Source of the DNA: Mucilaginibacter sp.
GTDB taxonomy: Bacteria; Bacteroidota; Bacteroidia; Sphingobacteriales; Sphingobacteriaceae
NCBI RefSeq assembly: GCF_028288205.1
Contig: NZ_JAQBOD010000024.1
Coordinates: 1-46,946, forward strand
Length of the DNA: 46,946 nucleotides
Direction of reading: 5' to 3'
In this document: one piece after another, positions 17,801-25,840 of the stretch
How positions within the stretch are numbered: position 1 is the stretch's first letter
Layout of the letters: every line of letters starts with the position of its first letter
Program-made: the position numbers and the translations under genes
Notes under the pieces: model-generated
The model's database searches: none
What the model was told of the DNA's origin: nothing
What the model saw: the letters and a program-made list of their open reading frames with translations, nothing else

Positions 17801-17962
17801 TGTTGCAGTTACGCTTTGCATATTGGCTATTTTAATTGTAACGCCTGCAAGAGGCTCGCCCCTGCTGTCACTAACTTTACCTTTTACGGTGGAATTTTGT
17901 GCTAATGCAATATTTAAAAATGCAAAAAGCATAATAATCAATAAAGGAAATTTTTTTGTCAT
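14804..17962 (-). CDS. susC: SusC/RagA-like TonB-dependent outer-membrane transporter
   Basis: A 1052-residue protein with signal peptide ending NIALAQ (about residue 22). Order of domains: carboxypeptidase-D-like regulatory domain (VKGKVSDSRGEPLAGVTI; about 26-110), a TonB-box-like NEVVVVGYGTQKK region, plug domain (VRVRGYTSF; VIDGVIV; IESIEVLKDAASQAIYG; about 115-240) and a long beta-barrel ending in FMLGLNLGF with terminal Phe. Such proteins import oligosaccharides using TonB energy, paired with SusD. It is the first gene of the main PUL operon. The divergent spacer of 579 bases upstream contains promoter-like and LacI-type sites. There is no N-terminal signalling (STN) extension, so ECF/anti-sigma control is less likely. 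Confidence 0.95.
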   Translation of the reverse strand: MTKKFPLLIIMLFAFLNIALAQNSTVKGKVSDSRGEPLAGVTIKIANMQSVTATDANGNYTIAVPPNATLTFSYVGFATLDVQVGSSNTLNVTLTQSENNLNEVVVVGYGTQKKSLVTGSISSVSAKDLENMPINRVEQALQGRASGINVVSSSGIPGSSSTVRVRGYTSFSSSANNDPLWVIDGVIVDNGGIGYLNEADIESIEVLKDAASQAIYGTRAANGVILITTKKGKAGHLQIDYNGYYGTQSTAKKLNLLNATQYATIRDESFMNTVSYQNAVTKPALPFANPASLGVGTDWQSYVFANAPIQNHQVSISGGGDRSTFFTSFGYLDQKGIVAKPISGYKRINVRLNSTYNLAKWLTLGENLGYDFAKTQNNGGNSNTEFGGTLSDAVNLDPITPAYQTDAAILATAPYTNIYAGKDANGNVFGISPYVGQEISNPLAYIQTKLGNYNWEHNIVGNVFAEVSPIKGLKLRSSLGTKLAFYGSESFNPTYYFTSSSNNSKPSFSRSTTTGLAYNLENTASYQHSFGKHDLSVLVGQGIYMDNDTKNVNVNFANVIATNFYQANLNYKPVAGDITGGGSDGTEHRISSLFARLNYNYDEKYLVTGTVRRDGSSRFGANNQFGVFPSFSLGWVPSLEKFWPKNAVVSFLKLKGGYGITGNDAGIGDFAFNATVGGGRNYTFGTANASTVGFSPNAPSNPDLKWEQTQSTDIGFDAILFNNFNLNVDLFTKKTVGILQSPAVPSYLGYFGNPAANYGTSQNRGIDIELGYHDKIGDLSFGVNGNVSFLQNKILAISPGILFTENQAASFQTMGNISRSYVGGSYNAFNGYQMLGIFQTQAEVNSYVGSAGTPLQPNAKPGDIKYANLNGDNVIDGNDRTIIGNPIPTVTYGLTINLAYKAFDFVAFGNGVGGNSLFQGLRRLDIGNANYQTTILDRWTPTNPSNTNPRLADDDPNGNYTKFSKIYLQSGNYFRLKTMQLGYTLPKGITKKLSINRLRVYASALNLFTLTKYTGYDPEVGNGGAGGGGVLGIDKGNYPQARTFMLGLNLGF

Positions 17963-18139
17963 AATTTGATGGTTAAATGGTTAAGAATTGGCATTGTTTA
18001 TTTTGCCGATATGAAAATACCCGCAAAAATTCTTGTGGCTGTAATTAGCCGTAAGCAGTTAGTATGTGCATTGTTATTAAAAGGTATTAATTGGTTAATT
18101 GGTTGGCATAAAGGATATGCCGGTTTTTATTTACTTGGT

Positions 18140-18172
18140 CAAATTTATGCAAACAAATATTAATAAAACAAG
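18140..18172 (-). promoter_or_regulatory. Candidate susC promoter
   Basis: On the minus strand, TAAATTTG (18147-18140) fits the Bacteroidota -7 box TAnnTTTG. CTTG (18172-18169) lies 21 bases upstream as a one-mismatch -33 box. It would give a 5' leader of about 170 bases. Given the AT-rich background, a chance match is possible. Confidence 0.38.
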
Positions 18173-18371
18173 AAAAAATATCGTAACTGTCTGATAATTA
18201 ATTTTTTACAAAAAATTTAATACGCTTAATGAACTATTGTAAAAAATTTATTATGAGTATAATAAGTGTTTTTTTGGCTTAAATAAATAGCCTTAGTAAT
18301 ACGCTTAAATCCTTGTAAAAAAAATTGCATTTTTTTACATTGTATATCCCAATATTGTTACAAAATACAAT

Positions 18372-18385
18372 GGCAACCGATTGCC
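18372..18385. promoter_or_regulatory. LacI-type operator-like palindrome 1
   Basis: GGCAACCGATTGCC is a palindrome with half-sites GGCAA/TTGCC and a central CG, the form recognised by LacI-family repressors (consensus core GCAAnCGnTTGC). It lies 157 bases before the ATG of the second sensor gene. Confidence 0.5.
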
Positions 18386-18406
18386 AAATTTTTTTATTAA
18401 AATAAC

Positions 18407-18420
18407 CGCAAACGATTGCG
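18407..18420. promoter_or_regulatory. LacI-type operator-like palindrome 2
   Basis: CGCAAACGATTGCG repeats the GCAAnCGnTTGC core 35 bases from the first site (centre to centre, between three and four helical turns). Paired sites at such spacing would suit cooperative binding. No LacI-family gene is present in the window. Confidence 0.5.
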
Positions 18421-18541
18421 AAAACTTATAAAAACAGTTTTAAAGATTTATTGTAAATTTACCCTGTTGCTTAACCGAAGAAACCCGCTTATCTTCGTGT
18501 TTTTGCACGCCAATTAAACCAGTTATAATCATCTTTTGTCA

Positions 18542-20494
18542 ATGATCAGAAGAATAGTATTTCTATTTTTATTATCTGTATTAGTAAAATCAGGATTTTC
18601 GCAACAATCCGTCAGGGTTGATAATAGTTTGCCACAACACATATTTTCTGCCGGCGAAATTGAGTATTTGGAAGATAGCTCTAATAAATTAACCTTAAAT
18701 AATTTATTGTCTGATACCTTAAAATATCGTTTTAAAACAAATAAAGAATTTTATCCAACCAATCAAAATATACAATCAACCTATTGGTATAAGCTAAAAA
18801 TTAACTTTACCGAACCACTTGAAAACTACTATTCCATATTTGAATTTTTTGATCAAACTACCGGGAACATTATAGCTTATTTACCCAACCCAAGCGGGGG
18901 TTATACAGAAAACGTAGCAGGCGCGGCATCAATGTTTGAAAAGCGGCTATACCGTCATAAAAATTTCGAGTTTTTAATAAACCAGCAAGCAAAGGGACAG
19001 CATATTTATTACTTTAAAGTGCGGTCAAATAACACGGTGAATATTATTATTGTTTACCGTAAAATAAGCCACTTTATTTATTATGCGCTTACAGAATATT
19101 TTACCTATGGTATATTTTATGGTATGATATTAATATTCTGCTTTAACAACCTGCTTATGTTTATAGCAGTTAGAAAGCGGTATTATATATTTTATGTACT
19201 ATATATTTTAAGTGTAGGATTTTATGAAATGAGTACCGATGGTATTGCTTTTCAGTATATATGGCCCAATGCACCCAACTGGAACGAATATGCTTATGGT
19301 ATAGCTCTTTATTGCGTAAGTGTATTTGCTTTATTATTTACCAGGGACCTTTTACATGTGCGCACCAAAGATTATAAACTTTATCGCTTTATAAATTATG
19401 TTATATTATTAAGAACGGTATACTTTATTGTATGCTTGTTTAATCAACGTTTATTCATTTACAAATTCATAGAGATCATACCATTAGCCATAGCTTTTAT
19501 AGCCGGTATAACTATCAGAAAAAAAGGCTTTAAACCAGCCAGATTCTTTGTGCTTGGCTACACCTTTTTGTTTCTTGGATTTACTTGTAAAGTAATTAGC
19601 GTGCTTGGCCTTGCAGCGCAACTATCGGGCTTGTTGGGTTTTTATAGCTTAGGGTTTAGTTTTATTTTGGAGATGGTTTTTCTTTCGTTTGCTATATCTG
19701 ACCAAGTGCGGCATTTAAGGCGCAAAAAAGAAGAGGCCATGAATGAAACTATAAGGCAAATGGATATCAATAACCAGCTAAAAGATTCTATTAACCAAGA
19801 GCTGGAAATAAAAGTTAGAGACCGTACCCGTGAGATAACGGCAAAATCAAAAAAGATATTTGAGCAGGCAGAAATTATAGAAGTTCAAAACCACGAATTA
19901 TTAAATATTAACAAACAATTAGAAAGCCAGGCTGCAGAAATATCATTGATGAATATTTTGCTGGAAAAAGATAATACCGAATTAAAAAATAATATTGAAA
20001 AGGTAACCGATGCAAGAGCGCTATCAACCGAGTTATCTTTTGAAGAGTTTAGCGCTAAATATCCCGATCAGGAAAGCTGTAATAAATTCCTGTCTGATTT
20101 GAAATGGGCAAATGGCTTTACTTGTATAAAGTGCAGCAATATTACTCATCATAATGGCCGCGCACCTTATAGCCGCCGGTGCACTAAATGCAATTATGAA
20201 GAATCTGTACTATACCATACCATTTTTCAAAACAACAGGATACCTATTAACAAAGCCTTTTATATTGTTTATTTAATGTATACTACAAAAGGAATGATCT
20301 CGTCCTACCAGCTTTCAGAAAAAATTGGGATACGGCAAAGCACTTGCTGGCAATACGCTATACGCATTAAAAAGGTAATGGAGGACCACAAAAAGGATGG
20401 CCGAAAAACCGACACCCAAGGGTGGAGCAAATTAGTAATGGAGAGTAGCAAAGCCAGTGGCATACATAAATTACGTATGCCACATGCAAATTAA
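18542..20494 (+). CDS. Second 7TMR-DISM sensor with IS1595-type zinc-ribbon DNA-binding domain
   Basis: A 650-residue protein from ATG 18542; an in-frame TTG two codons earlier is less likely. It is colinear with the protein at 2065-3972: signal peptide ending GFSQ, DISMED2-like domain (YWYKLKINF; FEFFDQTTGNIIAYLP), seven helices, coiled coil (about 390-495), then FEEFSAKYPDQESC, a zinc ribbon CIKC...CTKC and the helical SSYQLSEKIGIRQSTCW block. The zinc-ribbon half is much more conserved between the two than the extracellular half, suggesting similar DNA targets and different inputs. The transposase catalytic domain is absent. A basic tail of about 20 extra residues is present. It is divergent from susC and converges on the GH5 gene with only 7 bases between stops. 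Confidence 0.86.
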   Translation: MIRRIVFLFLLSVLVKSGFSQQSVRVDNSLPQHIFSAGEIEYLEDSSNKLTLNNLLSDTLKYRFKTNKEFYPTNQNIQSTYWYKLKINFTEPLENYYSIFEFFDQTTGNIIAYLPNPSGGYTENVAGAASMFEKRLYRHKNFEFLINQQAKGQHIYYFKVRSNNTVNIIIVYRKISHFIYYALTEYFTYGIFYGMILIFCFNNLLMFIAVRKRYYIFYVLYILSVGFYEMSTDGIAFQYIWPNAPNWNEYAYGIALYCVSVFALLFTRDLLHVRTKDYKLYRFINYVILLRTVYFIVCLFNQRLFIYKFIEIIPLAIAFIAGITIRKKGFKPARFFVLGYTFLFLGFTCKVISVLGLAAQLSGLLGFYSLGFSFILEMVFLSFAISDQVRHLRRKKEEAMNETIRQMDINNQLKDSINQELEIKVRDRTREITAKSKKIFEQAEIIEVQNHELLNINKQLESQAAEISLMNILLEKDNTELKNNIEKVTDARALSTELSFEEFSAKYPDQESCNKFLSDLKWANGFTCIKCSNITHHNGRAPYSRRCTKCNYEESVLYHTIFQNNRIPINKAFYIVYLMYTTKGMISSYQLSEKIGIRQSTCWQYAIRIKKVMEDHKKDGRKTDTQGWSKLVMESSKASGIHKLRMPHAN

Positions 20495-20501
20495 CTTCAG
20501 C

Positions 20502-22250
20502 TCAATCTTTAATAAACTGAATTGATTTAAGGTTGAAACCACCTTCATCAGCAAGTACACGTAGTTTGTTAATGCCTTTATTAAGCTTAATGTCCTTTAA
20601 TTCAACCGGGTACCATCCCGCTATTGGTGTTGCAGCAGCTAAACTAACTGCTTGTGCAGGGTTATTATTAACTGATAAGGAAACCTTACCCTTGCCGCCT
20701 TCTGATGATACTAAAAGCTTTACCGTATAAGTGCCTTTGCCCGCCTGTACGGTGTATTGCAGCCATTCACTATCCTCAATACTGAAAATATGGTAGCCGC
20801 TCTCATCAGCCTGTATATCCACGCCCTCATTTCTATAAGCGTGCCCCTTGTTGCCAACTGTTTTTACACCGGGGGTGTACTGATAGCTTGCGGTATCCTT
20901 ATCAAAATAGGCTATGCGCTGGCTGCCCATATCATAATCAACCGCGTTAATGGTTGTGTTGCTGCCAATAAAATTCCTTTTAAACGGAATAGCTGTAGCC
21001 GACCTCACCTGCCTGAACATAGCATCTGTAATATCTTTATGATAAATATTATTTTCAAGCTTTATATTCTCCAGCAGCTCATTAAGCGTTGCTATAGCTT
21101 CGCCTTGTGATGGCTTTGCGCCTTTGCCGCTCCAATAGTCTACCAGTTTTTGGTACCCGGCAGGCACTTTAATTTCGAGCGGATTGGCAATGCCCATCTT
21201 TTTTAACTGCCACCAGGCCCAGCCAATATTGTTGCTTTCGGCCAGTTTTATAGCTTCGGTAAACCAGGTATCAGAGTTTTCGCCCGATTCGCCCAACCAA
21301 AGCGGTACATTGTATTGCTCGCTCAGCGTAAGGAAACTTTGGATAGCTTTTACGTTATTAAAGTTGCCGTATTTATGAAAACTTACCACCATATTATTAT
21401 CCCAAAGTGGGAAAACGCCCCGGTAGTTGTTGCCAAAGCCATTGCCTTCAACAATAACAATATGGTTTTTATCAACCTCGCGTATGGCTGTGGTAATATC
21501 CATCATAAGTTTGCGCAGCGGTTCGTTTTTAGTTTCGGATGTGCCGCGTTTATCATCGGCACTTTCAAAGCCCCAGTTTGGTTCGTTTATAATGTCATAA
21601 CCACCTATAGCGGGTTCATTGGCATAACGTTGTGCCAGTTTTTTCCATAAAGCTATCATTTTATCCTGGTTAGCTTTACTCTCCCACAATGATGGTTTAT
21701 CAGGGTCACGATCTGAAATAGGCAGGTCATTACCCTGGCCGCCCGGTGCAGCATGCAGATCGAGTATTAAATAAATATGCGCTGCCTTGCACCATTTTAC
21801 CAGGCTATCGGTCATAGCAAACCCTTTTTCAACCCAGGTATTTTTACCGGCTACCGGTTCTTTATCAACAGGTAACGTATACAAATTGTAGTGCATAGGT
21901 AACCTGATGGAATTAAAACCCCATGCCGCCATAGAATCCACATCAATTTTACGGGTATGATTAGTGAGCCATTTATCATAAAAATTGGCGGTATATTCTG
22001 CACCGGCCACATCCTCAATATGCTGCCTGATGATGTATTGCCTGCCCAAATTGCTTAACTTAAACATATAACCTTCCTGCAGCATCCAGCCACCCATGCC
22101 CATGCCTCTTAAAATAACTTTGTTACCCTTGCCATCCACAATTAAGCGGCCATTGGCTTTTAAAAAGCCCTGACTGTAAGCGCTGGCTGTAAATAAAACT
22201 ATTAAAACAAATGCACCAAAATAGCGTGCGGCTGATCTGTAATATTTCAT
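20502..22250 (-). CDS. GH5 glycoside hydrolase with C-terminal CBM6-like domain
   Basis: A 582-residue exported enzyme with signal peptide ending SAYSQ. The GH5 barrel spans about residues 28-400, with acid/base Glu223 in DIINEPNW and nucleophile Glu321 in LWLGESGE, plus the conserved NSIRLPMHY and LDLHAAPGGQ motifs typical of exo-beta-glucanase-like GH5 members. Residues about 440-582 form a beta-sandwich resembling CBM6 (GVDIQADESGYHIF; DSEWLQYTV), which would bind beta-glucan or another beta-glycan. It follows a GH30 gene by 31 bases and is probably co-transcribed. Likely role: cleavage of beta-glucan in the same degradation programme as the main operon. Confidence 0.88.
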   Translation of the reverse strand: MKYYRSAARYFGAFVLIVLFTASAYSQGFLKANGRLIVDGKGNKVILRGMGMGGWMLQEGYMFKLSNLGRQYIIRQHIEDVAGAEYTANFYDKWLTNHTRKIDVDSMAAWGFNSIRLPMHYNLYTLPVDKEPVAGKNTWVEKGFAMTDSLVKWCKAAHIYLILDLHAAPGGQGNDLPISDRDPDKPSLWESKANQDKMIALWKKLAQRYANEPAIGGYDIINEPNWGFESADDKRGTSETKNEPLRKLMMDITTAIREVDKNHIVIVEGNGFGNNYRGVFPLWDNNMVVSFHKYGNFNNVKAIQSFLTLSEQYNVPLWLGESGENSDTWFTEAIKLAESNNIGWAWWQLKKMGIANPLEIKVPAGYQKLVDYWSGKGAKPSQGEAIATLNELLENIKLENNIYHKDITDAMFRQVRSATAIPFKRNFIGSNTTINAVDYDMGSQRIAYFDKDTASYQYTPGVKTVGNKGHAYRNEGVDIQADESGYHIFSIEDSEWLQYTVQAGKGTYTVKLLVSSEGGKGKVSLSVNNNPAQAVSLAAATPIAGWYPVELKDIKLNKGINKLRVLADEGGFNLKSIQFIKD

Positions 22251-22281
22251 TTGATTAGTTATATAAATTGAGTCAATCAGG

Positions 22282-23727
22282 TTAATTAATTATTAAAGTA
22301 GCAATAGAGTGAGCCGGGCTTTTTGTAGCCGCGCCTTTTCCTTTTATCCATAAGGTGTAAGGTATCTCGCTATCGGTAGCATTCATTACCACTACGGCAA
22401 TTTTACCGTCGGGATTAAGGTAAGCTGTGGTTAATAGCTTATCGCGACTGGCAATGCTTGTAATGCGCTTTGCGCCGGGCTGTATGTATTTAGAAAAATG
22501 ACCTATATAATAATACTCGCTGGTATAAATTAAACTGCCGTTCCGGGTATCGGCATGTACAGGCGCGAAGCAAAAATTACCTACATGGTTAGGGCCGCCT
22601 TTTTCGTCAAGCAATACGTTCCAATCTGTCCAGGCAACTGTACCGCTGTTAAAATCATTTATCATTGAGGTACCATATTTTTCGCCTAACGACCAATCAT
22701 TTAACCGGTTAAAATCAAACTTCTCTATACAACCCTCTGTAAAAACAAGGTTCTTACCCGGAAACGCTTCATGAACACGCCGAGTGCTTTCTAAATTCAT
22801 ACCGGCCCCTGTCCAGGTTTCGTACCAGTGAAAACCTATTCCCCAGACATATTGTGCAGCTGCCGGATCTTCTAATACTGTACTGGCACGCTGATATAGC
22901 AAATCGCGGTTATGATCCCAGATAATTAATTTTTTACCGGCTAACCCTGCTTTTTTCAAAGTCGGACCTAAAAAGTTCTTTACAAAATCGCGTTCTTCTT
23001 CGGCAGTGTATATGCATGACTCCCACCTTTGTTTAGCCATAGGCTCATTCTGAACGGTAAGGCCCCATATTTTAATGCCTTCTTTTTCATAAGCATTAAT
23101 AAACTTCACATAAAAATTGGCCCAGCTTTGGTCGTACTCCGGCTTTAGCTTGCCACCATTTAATACATTGTTATTATCTTTCATCCAGGCCGGCGGGCTC
23201 CATGGGCTTGCAAACAAGTTTAATTTACCACCTGTAGCATTTGCAACTTCTTTTATAAATGGTATACGGTATTTTTTATCATGGCTGATATCGAAAGTTT
23301 TTAACCCCGGATCATTATTACCCACATAGCTATAAATGTCGCTCGAAAAATCGCAGCTCTGTATATTGGTGCGGCCAAATGTGTAGCCTATGCCTTTGTC
23401 CTTATCATAATAAGCCGTTAAAAACTCTTTTTGCTTATCAACAGGCAGTTTATAAAATGTTTCGGCAGCGGCATCCGTTAAGGCGCCCCCAATGCCTACC
23501 ATAGTTTGAAACGTTTTAGCAGGATCAACAAACACAGCCAATTCTGTTTCGCCAGGCTGCCCTTTTTTAGTAAGCGCTATTGTTCCTGATGATGCAAAAT
23601 GTTCATTACTGCCTTTAACATCGGTGTATATAGTTAGCTTATTGCCAATTTTTGCGGCTGGTTTTTGTTGCGCGCCGGCTACATAAGCGCTGCAGGTAAT
23701 CAATAATAAAATGATAGATCTTTTCAT
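22282..23727 (-). CDS. GH30 glucosylceramidase-like beta-glycosidase
   Basis: A 481-residue exported protein with signal peptide ending VAGAQ. Catalytic residues are Glu228 in LTVQNEPM and Glu331 in VFTEGC. The stretch QRWESCIYTAEEERDFV closely follows the human glucocerebrosidase group, so it belongs to a different GH30 subfamily from the two enzymes in the main operon. Known activities in this group include beta-glucosidase and beta-1,6-glucosidase. It is first in a two-gene unit with the GH5 gene. A leader with a CAACAA...TTGTTG dyad (23768-23783) lies upstream. Confidence 0.88.
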   Translation of the reverse strand: MKRSIILLLITCSAYVAGAQQKPAAKIGNKLTIYTDVKGSNEHFASSGTIALTKKGQPGETELAVFVDPAKTFQTMVGIGGALTDAAAETFYKLPVDKQKEFLTAYYDKDKGIGYTFGRTNIQSCDFSSDIYSYVGNNDPGLKTFDISHDKKYRIPFIKEVANATGGKLNLFASPWSPPAWMKDNNNVLNGGKLKPEYDQSWANFYVKFINAYEKEGIKIWGLTVQNEPMAKQRWESCIYTAEEERDFVKNFLGPTLKKAGLAGKKLIIWDHNRDLLYQRASTVLEDPAAAQYVWGIGFHWYETWTGAGMNLESTRRVHEAFPGKNLVFTEGCIEKFDFNRLNDWSLGEKYGTSMINDFNSGTVAWTDWNVLLDEKGGPNHVGNFCFAPVHADTRNGSLIYTSEYYYIGHFSKYIQPGAKRITSIASRDKLLTTAYLNPDGKIAVVVMNATDSEIPYTLWIKGKGAATKSPAHSIATLIIN

Positions 23728-23943
23728 GAGTTATGGTTATAATAATTTTATACAGGTTTAAATACTACAACAAAGGCTTGTTGTCTCTTAATTCTAACGC
23801 TTATAACTCGCGTTATAAACCGTTGTTTTAGCCATGCAAGATATATAATTTTTATAGTTCAAATCAATAGCAAGCTACTTTGAAAACGAGTTTAGGTGCT
23901 ATATTTCAAGCACTTCGGTACCCTAATATTTGTTTTTTGATAT

Positions 23944-24026
23944 GGATTTAACCGTATTTATATATGGATCATAAAATCTATTTTGATAAGGGGTTCATAA
24001 AAAAATCATCAGGATTTAACCGTATT
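23944..24026. repeat. Direct repeat GGATTTAACCGTATT
   Basis: The 15-mer GGATTTAACCGTATT is perfectly repeated at 23944-23958 and 24012-24026, 68 bases apart, in the spacer upstream of the GH30-GH5 unit. It may be a pair of binding sites for a regulator. Confidence 0.55.
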
Positions 24027-24218
24027 AGTGTTTCTTTTTTTGAGTGCATATAAACGGAATAGATTTTGATGTTTTTTAATAAATTTTTTTCAACATTTTT
24101 TTTTAAAAGGTCATTAATTGTTTGTAATAAAATTAATAAAGACGTGTTTAGCGATTTAGCTATCCGGTTAAGAAGCGTAATACAATATCCGGAGCAACCA
24201 CAAAGTAGTGAGTGTACT

Positions 24219-24250
24219 GTACCAGGTACAGGTGAATACACCCTGGTACA
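24219..24250. repeat. 32-base nested dyad (TGTACCAGG...CCTGGTACA)
   Basis: TGTACCAGG (24219-24227) is perfectly inverted as CCTGGTACA (24242-24250), with an inner GGTG-AATA-CACC dyad. The block 24213-24251 matches 46908-46946 at 32 of 39 positions, so it is a repeated element or a shared binding site. Confidence 0.6.
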
Positions 24251-24440
24251 CTTGACGTAATAAATATTAAACACATTGTTTCCCGTAAACAGGATCTTGT
24301 CGCTTAATTTTCAATCACTAAATACATTAACAAAGCCTATCAGGTGCTTTTTATGTGGATATTGGGCATGTAAAAGCTCCGGCTCTGCCTTTGTAAATTG
24401 TATTAAAGCTTATATTGCAAAAAAATTCTGCAGGATTACT

Positions 24441-25367
24441 ATGAATAGTTGTAAGATTTGTAATACCGGATTAGGGAGTACTTTCAATGTGCGCGAAATG
24501 ATGCTGGGTCTGCGCGATGAGTTTGCCTACGCACAATGCCCCTCTTGCCAAACCATACAGATCATTGATATACCTGCTCATATAGAAAGCTACTACCCTG
24601 ACTACTATTACTCTTTTCAGCATAAAATCCCGCCGTTGGTGCGCCTACCGTTTATAAAAAGATTGTTTGGAAGCTTTAGAATAAAGAAGAAGTATAGGAA
24701 AAGCAAAATGGATATCTTTAACTATCTTAAACCGTTAGGCACGCTCCCATCACAAAAAATACTGGATATAGGCTGTGGCAAAGGCAAGCTTATTTGCGAA
24801 ATGTATAACCTGGGCTTTACCAACATACAAGGCGTGGATAAATATGTGCACCAGGAATACGATTACGGCCACGGCGTAAAGGTTTTTAAAAAGGATCTGA
24901 GCGAGCTGAGACCTAATAGCTACGATCTATTAATGATGCACCATGTTTTTGAACACATGGACGATCCTTATACAGAATTTTCCAAAAGCTATAATTTGCT
25001 AAAAAAAGGCGGCTATCTTTTAGTGAGGATACCTGTTGCTGGCAAAGCCTGGGAAATTTACAAACAAGACTGGGTACAGTTAGATGCACCACGGCATTTC
25101 TTTTTGCATACTACTAAAAGCATACAACTACTCGCTGATAAAACTGGCTTTACTCTTGAAGATGTGATTTATGATTCTACTGCCTTTCAGTTTTGGGGTA
25201 GCGAATTGTACAAGCGCGATATAGCATTGGTTAAGCCGGATACCAAAGAATATGTTACCGCTAAAGACTTTTTTTCGGCCGATGAAATAGCCGGTTACGA
25301 AATAAGTGCCGAAGAGTTAAACAGCCAAAACCAGGGCGACCAGGCTATATTTTATTTGAGGAAATAG
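24441..25367 (+). CDS. Class I SAM-dependent methyltransferase with N-terminal zinc-binding motif
   Basis: About 308 residues from ATG 24441; this start places the MNSCKIC metal-binding cysteines at the N-terminus, and an upstream in-frame TTG would add 55 atypical residues. A CxxC pair (CKIC) and a second (CPSC) form a probable zinc ribbon. The Rossmann methyltransferase core follows, with motif I ILDIGCGKGK and the MMHHVFEHMDDP motif; a hydrophobic segment LKKGGYLLVRIP is motif post-II. Such proteins are common near polysaccharide or glycan biosynthesis genes, often methylating sugars, but no such cluster is visible here. The substrate is unknown. Confidence 0.82.
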   Translation: MNSCKICNTGLGSTFNVREMMLGLRDEFAYAQCPSCQTIQIIDIPAHIESYYPDYYYSFQHKIPPLVRLPFIKRLFGSFRIKKKYRKSKMDIFNYLKPLGTLPSQKILDIGCGKGKLICEMYNLGFTNIQGVDKYVHQEYDYGHGVKVFKKDLSELRPNSYDLLMMHHVFEHMDDPYTEFSKSYNLLKKGGYLLVRIPVAGKAWEIYKQDWVQLDAPRHFFLHTTKSIQLLADKTGFTLEDVIYDSTAFQFWGSELYKRDIALVKPDTKEYVTAKDFFSADEIAGYEISAEELNSQNQGDQAIFYLRK

Positions 25368-25426
25368 TAGTGTAAGCTATTTGATCCCGGAAATTTTTAT
25401 TTCAAACACAACAGCCATGCCAAGAC

Positions 25427-25837
25427 TTATTTCTTGAGTATAAGGTTCAGAAACTCGTCTATACTGATAACATTGACCCTGGGAAAATCAACAGACTTCA
25501 GAATTTTAAAATGCTGATCATTGCTAACAATAAAATCAGCAGTCCCTACAATAGCTGCATCTACATACTTGTTATCATCGGGGTCTTTATCAATTAATTT
25601 CCATTCAAAATATACATCCACCTTGTTGAGATTATCAAGGTTCAATAACATTTCTGCTATATTAGTTGACACTGCGGCATTCGCCTTTCGTTCAATAACT
25701 TCAGTATATTCTGATAAGATATCATTACTAAGAACAAGATCGAATTTACCATCGATTAGCGCATCAAAAATTGGTCTATAAGTTGATTTTAGGGGGATGG
25801 AAACCAGCAGGACGTTCGTATCCAATACGACTATCAT
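25427..25837 (-). CDS. PIN-domain toxin-like ribonuclease
   Basis: A 136-residue protein opening with MIVVLDTNVLL, the first acidic residue of the PIN active site. Further features are LSEYTEVIERK, DPDDNKYVDAAI and FIVSNDQHF, giving the remaining acidic residues expected of a Mg2+-dependent RNase. It belongs to the group annotated as toxin components of PIN-family toxin-antitoxin systems. It starts 3 bases after the stop codon of a small gene that would be its antitoxin. Confidence 0.82.
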   Translation of the reverse strand: MIVVLDTNVLLVSIPLKSTYRPIFDALIDGKFDLVLSNDILSEYTEVIERKANAAVSTNIAEMLLNLDNLNKVDVYFEWKLIDKDPDDNKYVDAAIVGTADFIVSNDQHFKILKSVDFPRVNVISIDEFLNLILKK

Positions 25838-25840
25838 CGA

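Larger units (their letters stand above)
17963..18541. other. Divergent regulatory spacer between susC and the second sensor gene
   Basis: This 579-base AT-rich spacer has no credible ORF. It holds a Bacteroidota-type promoter candidate for susC (18140-18172, minus strand) and two LacI-type palindromes (18372-18385 and 18407-18420) 35 bases apart, nearer the sensor gene. T-rich runs (TTTTTTACA-like words) recur around 18210-18345. Confidence 0.6.
23728..24440. other. Gene-free spacer with direct repeat and dyad
   Basis: No credible gene is seen in 713 bases between the GH30 and methyltransferase starts. It contains a 15-base direct repeat (23944 and 24012), the hairpin 23768-23783 and a 32-base dyad (24219-24250). 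ORFs reading through here on both strands are AT-rich chance frames. An in-frame TTG extension of the methyltransferase to 24276 is not favoured. Confidence 0.6.

Noticed and set aside
23978..24274. Minus-strand 98-residue ORF
   Set aside because: It lies in an AT-rich spacer with repeats, has unusual composition and no recognisable domain; probably chance.
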